A DNA stretch of 14,871 nt from JBGAWK01 sp044227665. GTDB lineage: Bacteria > Bacteroidota > Bacteroidia > Chitinophagales > JADIYW01. Under the pieces are notes generated by a model that saw nothing but the letters and a program-made list of their open reading frames with translations, was not told the DNA's origin and searched no databases. Of the stretch, positions 1-6,973 are shown piece after piece. Where the stretch lies: the NCBI GenBank assembly GCA_044227665.1, contig JBGAWK010000058.1:1-14871 (forward strand), read 5' to 3'. Each line of letters opens with the position of its first letter. The first letter of the stretch is position 1. The position numbers were made by a program, and so were the translations under genes.

Positions 1-2
1 TA

Positions 3-95
3 GGTGGCGCAAAAACTATTAACTGTATTGAAGCATGGCTTATGCAGCAATTCTATTTGTTCAAATATTCTAAAGCCGCAGTTAATAATAAATAA
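3..95 (+). CDS. C-terminal end of an unidentified protein (5' partial)
   Basis: Reading frame 3 is open from the window edge and ends at TAA (93-95), giving 30 residues that start GGAKTINCIEAWLMQQF and end in VNNK. The other two forward frames stop within the first 20 bases or so. The mixed composition, with an amphipathic IEAWLMQQFYLF stretch, looks like a genuine protein tail rather than random sequence. The aminotransferase starts 73 nt downstream on the same strand, so this could be the upstream member of the same operon, perhaps another sugar-metabolism enzyme. That role is only guessed from context; I do not recognise the family from this fragment. Confidence 0.45.
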   Translation, partial: GGAKTINCIEAWLMQQFYLFKYSKAAVNNK

Positions 96-133
96 AAATA
101 TTTCATTAGAAAATAAAATATTTTAATAAAAAG

Positions 134-150
134 AGCTACACAAAAGCTAC
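134..150 (+). repeat. Short direct repeat AGCTAC x2 upstream of the aminotransferase
   Basis: AGCTAC occurs at 134-139 and again at 145-150, with start positions 11 bp apart (about one helical turn), 19 bp before the aminotransferase start. Just upstream an AT-only inverted repeat, AAAATATTT (95-103) and AAATATTTT (116-124) around a 12-nt loop, overlaps the preceding stop codon. The spacing could suit a regulator binding one face of the DNA, but both elements are short and may be chance in AT-rich sequence. No convincing TAnnTTTG/TTTG promoter was found in this 73-nt gap; TAATTTAG (153-160) is one mismatch from a -7 box. Confidence 0.25.
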
Positions 151-168
151 TGTAATTTAGCAAAAAAA

Positions 169-1632
169 ATGCGTATGAAAAATTCGGGCTTCGCCATATC
201 TGAGTATCATGATATAAAACCTATTTATGACAAACTCAATAAGCTAGTGACATTGCCGCTACAGCACCTAAAGCCTGAAGCAAAAAAACAATATCTAAGT
301 TATTTTGATGACAACTGTAAGCAATCTAAAATGATGATTGCTGAAGCGCAACAATTTATTCCTGGGGGCGTTCAACACAATCTTGCTTTCAACCATCCCT
401 TCCCTCTGGTATTTACAAAAGCAGAAGGTGCATATCTTTATGACATAGACGGCAATAAATACATAGATTTTTTGCAAGCTGGCGGACCAACCGTATTAGG
501 CAGCAACTATCCTGTGGTGAAAGAAAAAGTATTTGAACTATTGCAAGAATGTGGCCCCTCTACAGGATTATTTCATGAATATGAGCTCAAATTGGCAGAG
601 TTTATCTGTGGACATATACCTTCCGTAGAGATGTTCCGTATGCTAGGTAGTGGTACTGAAGCAGTGATGGGTGCCTTACGATTAGCAAGATTAATTACGG
701 GCAACAAGAAAATTATAAAAATGGGCGGAGCCTATCACGGCTGGAGTGATCAAATGGTGTACAGCCTTCGTATCCCCGGCACTTGGCGTTTCGATGCTAA
801 AGGTATTCCTTGGGGAATGACTTGGAATACACAATCCGTACCACCCAATGACATTAATGCTTTGGAATTCCGACTCAAATCCAATAAATTTAGAGGAGGT
901 ACGGCTGCCGTAATATTAGAACCTGTAGGCCCGGAAAGCGGCACTTATCCCGTATATAAAGAATACGCACAGGAGGCGAGAGCACTATGTGATAAGTACG
1001 GTGCATTACTTATATTTGACGAAGTTGTTACAGCATTTCGTATAGGATTGAGTGGTGCTCAAGGCTATTTTGGGGTAAAACCCGATCTCACTATCTTCGG
1101 AAAAGTCGTAGCAGGGGGCTATCCATCAGCAGGGGGCTTAGGTGGAAAAAAAGAGTATATGGAAGGACTAGCTGCCGGATTACAGGGCGGCAAAAAAGTG
1201 AAAGTAGGTGGCACCATGGCTGCAAATCCGCTGAGCTGTTGCGCTGGTTACCATACTTTAGTAGCTATAGAAGAAAATAATGCCTGTGAAAAAGCTGGAG
1301 CTGCAGGAAACCGAATGACCAAAGGTCTTAACATGCTTATAGATAAATATGGACTTCCATTTGTAGCTTACAATCAAGGTTCGATATGTCACCTAGAAAC
1401 GGCGGGAACATTATTTGTAAAATTAAATCTTCTCAAAATAAAATCTGTACTCAAAGAGATAGATCAACGCAAAAAACTTATGGAAGAAATGGGTGCCGCC
1501 TATATGGCTGAAGGTATTGTAACACTTGCCGGTAGCAGGCTCTATATGAGCATGGCGGACACCAACGAAGTAGTGGACGATGCACTGAATCGCTTTGAAA
1601 ATGTATTCAAAAATATAGACAAAAAATTGTGA
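169..1632 (+). CDS. Class III PLP-dependent aminotransferase (glutamate-1-semialdehyde aminomutase-like)
   Basis: A cytosolic fold-type I PLP enzyme of aminotransferase class III, 487 aa. Visible motifs are IPGGVQHNLAF (64-74), the phosphate-binding GSGTEA (160-165), AYHGWSDQ (188-195), the cofactor-binding FDEVVTAFR (283-291, with Asp284), and PDLTIFGKVVAGG, whose Lys312 should form the Schiff base. The class matches glutamate-1-semialdehyde aminomutase (HemL), but this protein has about 50 extra N-terminal residues and lies beside an FGGY sugar kinase rather than haem genes. I therefore infer a paralogue acting on a keto-sugar or amino-sugar intermediate; the substrate is unknown. ATG at 169 follows an A8 run with no Shine-Dalgarno; Met3 (175) is an alternative start. 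The stop overlaps the kinase start by 4 nt, so translation of the pair is probably coupled. Class membership is firm, substrate is not. Confidence 0.88.
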   Translation: MRMKNSGFAISEYHDIKPIYDKLNKLVTLPLQHLKPEAKKQYLSYFDDNCKQSKMMIAEAQQFIPGGVQHNLAFNHPFPLVFTKAEGAYLYDIDGNKYIDFLQAGGPTVLGSNYPVVKEKVFELLQECGPSTGLFHEYELKLAEFICGHIPSVEMFRMLGSGTEAVMGALRLARLITGNKKIIKMGGAYHGWSDQMVYSLRIPGTWRFDAKGIPWGMTWNTQSVPPNDINALEFRLKSNKFRGGTAAVILEPVGPESGTYPVYKEYAQEARALCDKYGALLIFDEVVTAFRIGLSGAQGYFGVKPDLTIFGKVVAGGYPSAGGLGGKKEYMEGLAAGLQGGKKVKVGGTMAANPLSCCAGYHTLVAIEENNACEKAGAAGNRMTKGLNMLIDKYGLPFVAYNQGSICHLETAGTLFVKLNLLKIKSVLKEIDQRKKLMEEMGAAYMAEGIVTLAGSRLYMSMADTNEVVDDALNRFENVFKNIDKKL

Positions 1633-3149
1633 AGTCTTTCCTCTCATACGATGTAGGCACCAGCAGCGTAAAAGCCGTATGGGTAGATAGCGATGGCAAA
1701 ATATTGGCTACAGCTATAGAAGCCTATCCATTGTACATGCCGCAGCCGGGATGGGTAGAACAAAATCCCGAAGATTACTGGACAGCGATCTGCAAGGCTA
1801 CGCGTACACTTACATCACAGGGAGATGTAAGCAGCATTGCAGGTATAGTGTTTACCACACAGGCTATGGGCATAATTCCTGTGGACAAAGAAGGGAATAT
1901 ATTACACCCTAATATCACTTGGGTGGATGGTAGAGCCGAAGAACAAGCAAAGAAAGCTATGAACTACTTTCTGGGTAAGAAGATGTTTAAAGCCATCGTG
2001 GGCACAGAAATTACCGGCAAAGATGTCATCCCCAAAATGATATGGCTGAAAGAGAAGAGACCAGAAATATTTAACAATACGTATAAATTCTTGGATGTCA
2101 ATGGTTACCTCAAGTATAAATGTACTGGAAAGATGGTAGCAGAATGGTCGGGGGCTTGCTCCTACGCCTTTGACGTGAAGAAGAAAGATTGGGAGCGATT
2201 ATTTTTTAAAATTACAAAAATTGGCACTGAAAAGCTCCCAGACTTAGTAAAATCTACCGACAAAATTGGCAACCTTACTGCCGCTGCCGCTACAGCACTT
2301 GGGCTGCCCATAGACATCATAGTTTATGGGGGCTGTGACGACACTCAGAGTGCTGCCGTAGGAACTACTGCCATTGCCGAAGGTGAAGCCCATATCTATA
2401 CCGGCACCTCAGCATGGATAGGTGTAACCACCGCCAAAGCACCGAAGTTTAAAAATGGGGCTTTTTGCTTGCAGAGTGCTGATCCGGCAAAAAATATTAT
2501 TGTAGGCATTACAGAATCCGCAGGTGTAAATATAGACTGGATGATTAATACCTATTATTCTGCTGAAAAAAAATCCATGCAGGAGCAGGAGTTATTTGCC
2601 TTAGTAGAAAAAGAAATAAATGAAACCTCTCCAGGTGCAGATTATCTTATTGCAACACCTTGGTTTTTGGGCGAGAGATGCCCTGTAAGTACCACCACCA
2701 CACGATCTACACTTTTCAACCTTACACACACACACACACGTGGACATATCGCAAGAGCATTTTTTGAAGGTATCGCTTTAAATTTAAAATGGAGTATTGA
2801 GAATATAGAAAAAGATTTTGGATTCAAAATTTCTTCCCTAAAGATTACTGGCGGAGGTTCGCAGAATGATACATGGATGCAATGTTTTGCCAATATCCTA
2901 CAACGTACCATCATCACTACCTCTCAACCCAAACATGCAGGCGCATTAGGAGGCGCTGTTTGTGCGATGGTGGGTGATGGCGTACTTAAAGATTTCAATG
3001 AAATTCAAAAAATCATTCATACAAACAAGACTTTTACACCTGACAGTACACAAGACACCATCTATAACACCCTGTTCATTACGTACAAAAGTATCTATCA
3101 CAATCTCCGCAAAACTTATATAGAAGCGAATAAATCAATATTGTCCTAA
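1629..3149 (+). CDS. FGGY-family carbohydrate kinase (xylulokinase-like)
   Basis: A 506-aa ATP-dependent sugar kinase, about the usual length of the family. The N-terminal ATP phosphate loop is YDVGTSSVKAVW (7-18); PQPGWVEQNPEDYW (38-51) is the xylulokinase/gluconokinase-type substrate region; the first FGGY signature is around VIPKMIWLKEK (133-143). GGCDDTQSAAVG (234-245) holds the likely catalytic base, Asp237. The second ATPase-fold half carries TGTSAW (258-263) and ITGGGSQNDTWMQ (406-418), matching the second FGGY signature. It starts with GTG inside the aminotransferase stop (GTGA), so the two are probably co-translated. The reaction is phosphorylation of a ketose, polyol or related sugar; which one cannot be read from the sequence. 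An (AC)8 repeat encodes THTHTR at 366-371, where relatives carry a less repetitive LxHTR-type segment. Confidence 0.9.
   Translation: MKSFLSYDVGTSSVKAVWVDSDGKILATAIEAYPLYMPQPGWVEQNPEDYWTAICKATRTLTSQGDVSSIAGIVFTTQAMGIIPVDKEGNILHPNITWVDGRAEEQAKKAMNYFLGKKMFKAIVGTEITGKDVIPKMIWLKEKRPEIFNNTYKFLDVNGYLKYKCTGKMVAEWSGACSYAFDVKKKDWERLFFKITKIGTEKLPDLVKSTDKIGNLTAAAATALGLPIDIIVYGGCDDTQSAAVGTTAIAEGEAHIYTGTSAWIGVTTAKAPKFKNGAFCLQSADPAKNIIVGITESAGVNIDWMINTYYSAEKKSMQEQELFALVEKEINETSPGADYLIATPWFLGERCPVSTTTTRSTLFNLTHTHTRGHIARAFFEGIALNLKWSIENIEKDFGFKISSLKITGGGSQNDTWMQCFANILQRTIITTSQPKHAGALGGAVCAMVGDGVLKDFNEIQKIIHTNKTFTPDSTQDTIYNTLFITYKSIYHNLRKTYIEANKSILS
2724..2739 (+). repeat. (AC)8 dinucleotide repeat inside the kinase gene
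   Basis: Eight uninterrupted AC units lie in the coding strand and encode the Thr-His alternation at kinase residues 366-370. A short ACC run (about 2691-2702), encoding four threonines, lies just upstream. Gain or loss of one AC unit would shift the frame and remove the C-terminal quarter of the kinase, including the GGGSQNDTW motif. The frame is intact in this copy. Confidence 0.8.
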
Positions 3150-3298
3150 ATAATATATTGATTGTCACAAACTTTCTTGTAATTTTCTTTGTCAGTTCGA
3201 AATATCGGTTTCTTGTCAATGTTTTTTAATGCCTAATTCTGTCTTGTCCTAAAATTAGGTTTTCAGCTTTCTTTAGATTAATGCTGTAATACATTGTC
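3141..3298 (+). repeat. Cluster of six same-strand TTGTC motifs in the kinase-GT2 gap
   Basis: TTGTC starts at 3141, 3162, 3189, 3213, 3244 and 3294, always on the + strand. Two copies extend to TTGTCCTAAA (3141-3150 and 3244-3253) and two to TTGTCAC (3162-3168 and 3294-3300). A related GTGTCCTG is at 3311. The 238-nt gap 3150-3387 otherwise holds a CCTAA-AA-TTAGG palindrome (3249-3260) and a 16-codon open frame (3337-3387) that ends directly against the next start. I see no tRNA, clear terminator hairpin or strong promoter there. The cluster could be a set of protein-binding sites or a decayed repeat. Confidence 0.4.
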
Positions 3299-3387
3299 AC
3301 TGCAAGCATAGTGTCCTGTTTTGGATACTCTTCAATATGGATAAAAAATCTTTAGGAATAGTAAAAAAACCTATAATATTGCAATAG

Positions 3388-4389
3388 ATGACAGAGACGG
3401 CGATTGTTATACTAAATTACAATGGCAAAAAGTGGCTTGAAAAATTCTTGCCTACATTTATCCTATATAGCGAAGAGGCGCCTATTTATGTGGCAGACAA
3501 TCAATCTACAGACCATAGTGTCAACTGGCTGATAGAAAATTATCCCGAGGTAAAGGTATTGGTATTAGAAAAAAATTATGGCTTTGCGGAGGGCTATAAT
3601 CGTGCATTGCGTGAGATAGAAGCAGAGATATATGTCATCGTAAATTCAGATGTAGAGGTATCAGAAGGATGGCTATCTCCTTGTGTGCAGCTATTACATT
3701 TGCATCATGATATAGCCGCTTGCCAGCCTAAAATCTTGGACTATAACAATAAGACCTATTTTGAATATGCTGGAGGTGCCGGAGGGTACATAGATAAATA
3801 CGGCTATCCATTTTGCAGAGGAAGAATTTTTAGTACATGTGAAGAAGATAAAGGACAATACAATGATACACGTCCCATATTTTGGGCGAGTGGTGCTTGC
3901 TTGTTTATAAAATCTTCTATATTCCATACTATGCAGGGCTTTGATGATACATTTTTTGCACATAACGAAGAAATAGACTTGTGCTGGCGGCTACAGATTG
4001 CAGGTTATAGTATATATTACTGTGCAGAAAGCACCATATATCATGTAGGTGGAGGTACCTTGAATAAGCGCAACCCTTTTAAGACTTATCTCAATATTCG
4101 CAATAACAGGACGATGTTGTATAAGCTCAAAAATGAAGCACATCTTTTCAAAGTCTTATTGGTAAGAAATTTTTTGGATTTCTTACTTATGATTAAGATG
4201 TTGCTGGGGGGGAATATAAGAGAGGCACAAGCCATACTTAATGGTTGGTGGGATTATGTAAAAAGAAAACCCAATACGAAGCGTATAGTACATAGAAAGT
4301 ATTTAAATACTATATATAGACAGAGTGTGGTATGGCAATATTTTTTTAAAGGGAGAAAAACTTATACGGCATTAGATGGAAAGCTCTAA
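3388..4389 (+). CDS. GT2-family glycosyltransferase (rhamnosyltransferase-like)
   Basis: A 333-aa inverting GT-A glycosyltransferase expected at the cytoplasmic face of the membrane. The nucleotide-binding start is TAIVILNYNGKKWLEKF (4-20), followed by YVADNQSTDHS (34-44), NYGFAEGYNRAL (63-74) and the metal-binding DxD-type NSDVEV (86-91). The acceptor side has FWASGACLFIKSS (165-177) and HNEEIDLCWRL (192-202), which contains the likely catalytic acidic residues. A hydrophobic stretch at about 253-273 may lie at the membrane. The order and wording of these motifs match a GT2 type I know as widely conserved in Bacteroidota and often called a dTDP-rhamnosyltransferase; the donor is inferred, not shown. 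The ATG is preceded directly by an in-frame TAG. The 3' end overlaps the next gene by 14 nt, and that neighbour resembles dTDP-rhamnose synthesis enzymes, which fits the role. A G7 run lies near the 3' end. Confidence 0.88.
   Translation: MTETAIVILNYNGKKWLEKFLPTFILYSEEAPIYVADNQSTDHSVNWLIENYPEVKVLVLEKNYGFAEGYNRALREIEAEIYVIVNSDVEVSEGWLSPCVQLLHLHHDIAACQPKILDYNNKTYFEYAGGAGGYIDKYGYPFCRGRIFSTCEEDKGQYNDTRPIFWASGACLFIKSSIFHTMQGFDDTFFAHNEEIDLCWRLQIAGYSIYYCAESTIYHVGGGTLNKRNPFKTYLNIRNNRTMLYKLKNEAHLFKVLLVRNFLDFLLMIKMLLGGNIREAQAILNGWWDYVKRKPNTKRIVHRKYLNTIYRQSVVWQYFFKGRKTYTALDGKL
4206..4212 (+). repeat. G7 homopolymer inside the glycosyltransferase gene
   Basis: Seven consecutive G bases encode part of Leu-Leu-Gly-Gly near residue 274 of the GT2 protein. 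Such tracts are uncommon in AT-rich DNA, and in several pathogens poly-G tracts in glycosyltransferase genes cause phase variation. Seven units is short for high-rate slippage. The gene is in frame here. A G6 tract also occurs at 7874-7879 in the phospholipase-like gene. Confidence 0.7.
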
Positions 4390-5257
4390 AGTAAAAATTT
4401 GGATATCTGGAGCTTCCGGATTATTGGGCGGTAACTGCCTAAAGGTATTTAAAGATGCTGGATACACAGTAGTGGGAACACATTATAATTTTGAAACCGA
4501 TGATACTGTATTCTTTGATACCACAGATTTAGAAAACAAGCAAAATTTTGATATTTTACGATATGCGCCAAAGATTATAATCCATTGCGGCGCACTTACT
4601 CATGTGGACTATTGTGAGCAGCATCCCAAAGAGAGTAGGCTTCATAATTTTACAGCTGCCTGTAATATGCTGTCTTTAGCAGAATCTTTAAATGCCTACA
4701 TCGTTTTTATTTCTACAGATTATGTTTTTGATGGCATCAGAGGCCCCTATGATGAACAGTCTCATCCACATCCGCTGAGTGTATATGGTAAGGATAAGTG
4801 GGAGGCGGAGCGGAACATTCAGAATTATGAAAAGCATCTTATCATAAGGATTACTAATGTATATGGGGATGAAATAAGAGGCAAAAATTTTGTTTCCAGA
4901 ATAATAGAACAAGCCGCCAAAGGTAAGCAATTACAGCTACACCTTCCCCAAGATCAGTATGCTACACCTGTAAATGCCTATGATGTAGCCTGGGCTATAT
5001 TACTATTGACTAATCATGGTGCCACGGGCGTATATCATATTTCCGGCACAGATTATATGAATAGAATCCAATTGGCACTCAGAATATTGAGTTATTTTCC
5101 AGATGCAAAATATGATTTGCAACCTTTATGGACCGAAGAGATGAAGCAAGCTGCTCGACGACCCTTACAGGGAGGTCTCAAAAATGGCAAGTTTATGACT
5201 CTTTTCCCTGATTTCGTGTTCAGTACGGTAGATGAATATGTAATAAGTAAGCTTTAG
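4376..5257 (+). CDS. Extended SDR sugar-nucleotide reductase, RmlD-like
   Basis: A 293-aa NAD(P)-dependent extended short-chain dehydrogenase of the dTDP-4-dehydrorhamnose reductase type, about the usual length. The Rossmann start is WISGASGLLGGN (9-20, GxxGxxG at 12-18). Then come IIHCGALTHVDYCE (68-81), the FISTDYVFDG strand (111-120) with Thr114 near the active site, and the catalytic Tyr137-x3-Lys141 in SVYGKDKWEAE. ARRPLQGGLKNGK (260-272) corresponds to the C-terminal RPxxSxLxxxK segment of RmlD, with Gly in place of the usual Ser. RmlD makes dTDP-L-rhamnose, and the rhamnosyltransferase-like gene just upstream fits. No rmlA, rmlB or rmlC is in the window, so another sugar-nucleotide reduction is possible and no symbol is given. 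The ATG at 4376 lies within the preceding gene. The stop codon overlaps that of the convergent oxidoreductase gene. Confidence 0.82.
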   Translation: MESSKVKIWISGASGLLGGNCLKVFKDAGYTVVGTHYNFETDDTVFFDTTDLENKQNFDILRYAPKIIIHCGALTHVDYCEQHPKESRLHNFTAACNMLSLAESLNAYIVFISTDYVFDGIRGPYDEQSHPHPLSVYGKDKWEAERNIQNYEKHLIIRITNVYGDEIRGKNFVSRIIEQAAKGKQLQLHLPQDQYATPVNAYDVAWAILLLTNHGATGVYHISGTDYMNRIQLALRILSYFPDAKYDLQPLWTEEMKQAARRPLQGGLKNGKFMTLFPDFVFSTVDEYVISKL

Positions 5258-6858
5258 AAATCTTCATTCAGGATAGTCTGTATATTCATTTCAGCTAAGG
5301 CTGTGATGAGTAGCGAAGGATTTACCATGCCACTATTTCCGGGTAGATTGCTGCCATCCATTACATATAGGCGATTGTAGCCCTTTACACGGCCATAGTT
5401 ATCTACGGCTTTATTGTAGCACATGCCTCCGAGCGGATGATAGGTGGACTTTTTAGAGATACCTTCTTTTATCCAAGTATAATCCAGTTCGCCTCCATTT
5501 ACTTCATTAAGCCTATCTATAAGCAATTGCATAGCCATCACGCCCTGTTCGCCATAAGATTCATTCCATACCAAGTTGGCTGTATCCGTACTGCTGTCAT
5601 ATATCCATTGCCCCCTGTCTTCTATATATGGCTGTCCTACCATTAAAAGTGTTTTCAGGTCTATACCTAGTGGAAATATATCCTGCATGGCATTTACTGG
5701 AGCAACTGGATTGTCTGGAAATAGTACCGACAGGGTAGGAGGTGCGCTGTGCATATTGCCGGTAGCCTCCCTAAGATTGTGGCGCATGGAGAATACCATG
5801 CCATTGGTACCCCATCCTTTCCCTACTTCATCGTTTAAATTTGGGAGAGAGCCATTGTCTCTGCATTTGGTCATCAAGGCACTCGTCCCTATACTTCCAG
5901 CGCATACGAATACATATTTTGAAGTAAAGGTAAGCGTATGGATGACATTCCCTGCTGTATCAATTTCTTCAATACTTAGTTCATATTTGTCCCCTTTTTT
6001 TACGATCTTCTCTACAGAACACAAGGTCTCAATAGTCAACTTTCCCGTAGCCAAAGCCTGTGCCAAATAGTTCCTGTCCAACGACTTCTTAATACCATTA
6101 TTATTGCCATATAGCAGTTCTCCGTTTAGTGCCGATTTGTGTATCTCTCCATTAAGCTCTTTACGCCATATATTAAAATCATAGTATGATTTACAATGAG
6201 TATAGCTCAATCCTGCTCTTTCAGCATGATTTTTGGTGACTTGTGCATATTTGTAGTATGGACTATTAAATAAATCCTCAGGCATCTGCTCCGCAGCAAA
6301 CATATCGTAAACTTTTGGAATAGATGTAGCATACAATGTATCTACATCTATAGTATTAGATATATATTGGCGAAACTGTTCTTTGGTAGGTGTCAAAAGC
6401 ACACCGCCTCCAGATATAGATCCACCGCCTAAACAAATATTTCTATAGGCATTCATATTAGAGACCTTATAGCAATCCAAAACACCTACGTATTTTTTGC
6501 CCCAGCTTAAATTCAGACCAAAAGGCAATGAAGACTTAGGTTTTAACCATGTAGATCTTTCATCAGGAGGTATATTTGGAGAAAAAACATCGCCAGTACC
6601 ATCTCCTACATCATAAAACTTTCCCTTTTCTACGAGTAAAGTATCTATACCTCTTTCTGCCAATCGCAAAGATGCAGCAGATCCTCCAAAGCCAGAACCA
6701 ATAACTATGGCCTCGTAGTCTGTTTTTCTTCCAGTATTTGTAGGTGTATCTCCTTTTTTGCAGGAGGATATACTGAAGGTGGTAAGTCCGTAAGCAGAGG
6801 CCGTGGCCATTGCAGAATATCCTAAAAATCTTCTCCTATTTACAGATTTTATTGTCAT
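5254..6858 (-). CDS. Tat-exported GMC oxidoreductase lipoprotein, cholesterol-oxidase-like
   Basis: A 534-aa FAD-dependent oxidoreductase. The N-terminus has a twin-arginine signal, NRRRFLG (7-13), a hydrophobic stretch, then a lipobox ISSC with Cys33, so the protein is probably folded with FAD in the cytoplasm, exported by Tat and lipid-anchored. The FAD-binding loop is IVIGSGFGGSAAS (51-63, GxGxxG), with LLVEKGK (74-80) binding the ribose. CLGGGSISGGGVLL (142-155) is the second GMC-type glycine-rich segment. The C-terminal HPLGG (474-478) and NPSLLITALAE (513-523) correspond to the His and Asn active-site motifs of cholesterol oxidase, and VMDGSNLPG (499-507) is also typical. The substrate is probably an alcohol or sterol-like lipid, but this is inferred from family only. 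It is divergent from a phospholipase-like lipoprotein 115 bp away, and its stop overlaps that of the upstream + strand gene. Confidence 0.85.
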   Translation of the reverse strand: MTIKSVNRRRFLGYSAMATASAYGLTTFSISSCKKGDTPTNTGRKTDYEAIVIGSGFGGSAASLRLAERGIDTLLVEKGKFYDVGDGTGDVFSPNIPPDERSTWLKPKSSLPFGLNLSWGKKYVGVLDCYKVSNMNAYRNICLGGGSISGGGVLLTPTKEQFRQYISNTIDVDTLYATSIPKVYDMFAAEQMPEDLFNSPYYKYAQVTKNHAERAGLSYTHCKSYYDFNIWRKELNGEIHKSALNGELLYGNNNGIKKSLDRNYLAQALATGKLTIETLCSVEKIVKKGDKYELSIEEIDTAGNVIHTLTFTSKYVFVCAGSIGTSALMTKCRDNGSLPNLNDEVGKGWGTNGMVFSMRHNLREATGNMHSAPPTLSVLFPDNPVAPVNAMQDIFPLGIDLKTLLMVGQPYIEDRGQWIYDSSTDTANLVWNESYGEQGVMAMQLLIDRLNEVNGGELDYTWIKEGISKKSTYHPLGGMCYNKAVDNYGRVKGYNRLYVMDGSNLPGNSGMVNPSLLITALAEMNIQTILNEDF

Positions 6859-6973
6859 ATTTTTTTGTAAAGATGCACCAAAATGCGCAAATTTTGTATT
6901 AGTAAAAATTATATGCTTTTAGATTTTTATAATTGCGAAAAAATATTTACTTTTAAATTATATACCATAAAAT
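6859..6973. promoter_or_regulatory. Divergent intergenic region between the two lipoprotein genes
   Basis: This 115-bp AT-rich gap must hold promoters for both directions. A dyad CAAAAT-GCGCAA-ATTTTG (6879-6896) has perfect 6-bp arms and could bind a dimeric regulator acting on both genes. For the + strand, TTTG (6893-6896) with TAGATTTT (6920-6927) is a loose match to the Bacteroidota TTTG/TAnnTTTG promoter, with a 23-bp spacer. For the - strand no good box was found. The location is certain; the individual elements are weak. Confidence 0.4.

Noticed and set aside
169..1632. Naming the aminotransferase hemL
   Set aside because: The class III core matches HemL, but the extra N-terminus and the coupled FGGY kinase point to a different substrate.
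2691..2702. ACC repeat run as a separate slippage site
   Set aside because: It is only about four units long and a trinucleotide change would not shift the frame.
4376..5257. Naming the reductase rmlD
   Set aside because: The fold and catalytic residues fit, but rmlA, rmlB and rmlC are not in the window and the C-terminal RPxxS serine is a glycine.
5576..6070. Open frame of 164 codons on the + strand
   Set aside because: It lies wholly antisense to the well-supported oxidoreductase gene, and its translation shows no recognisable motif.
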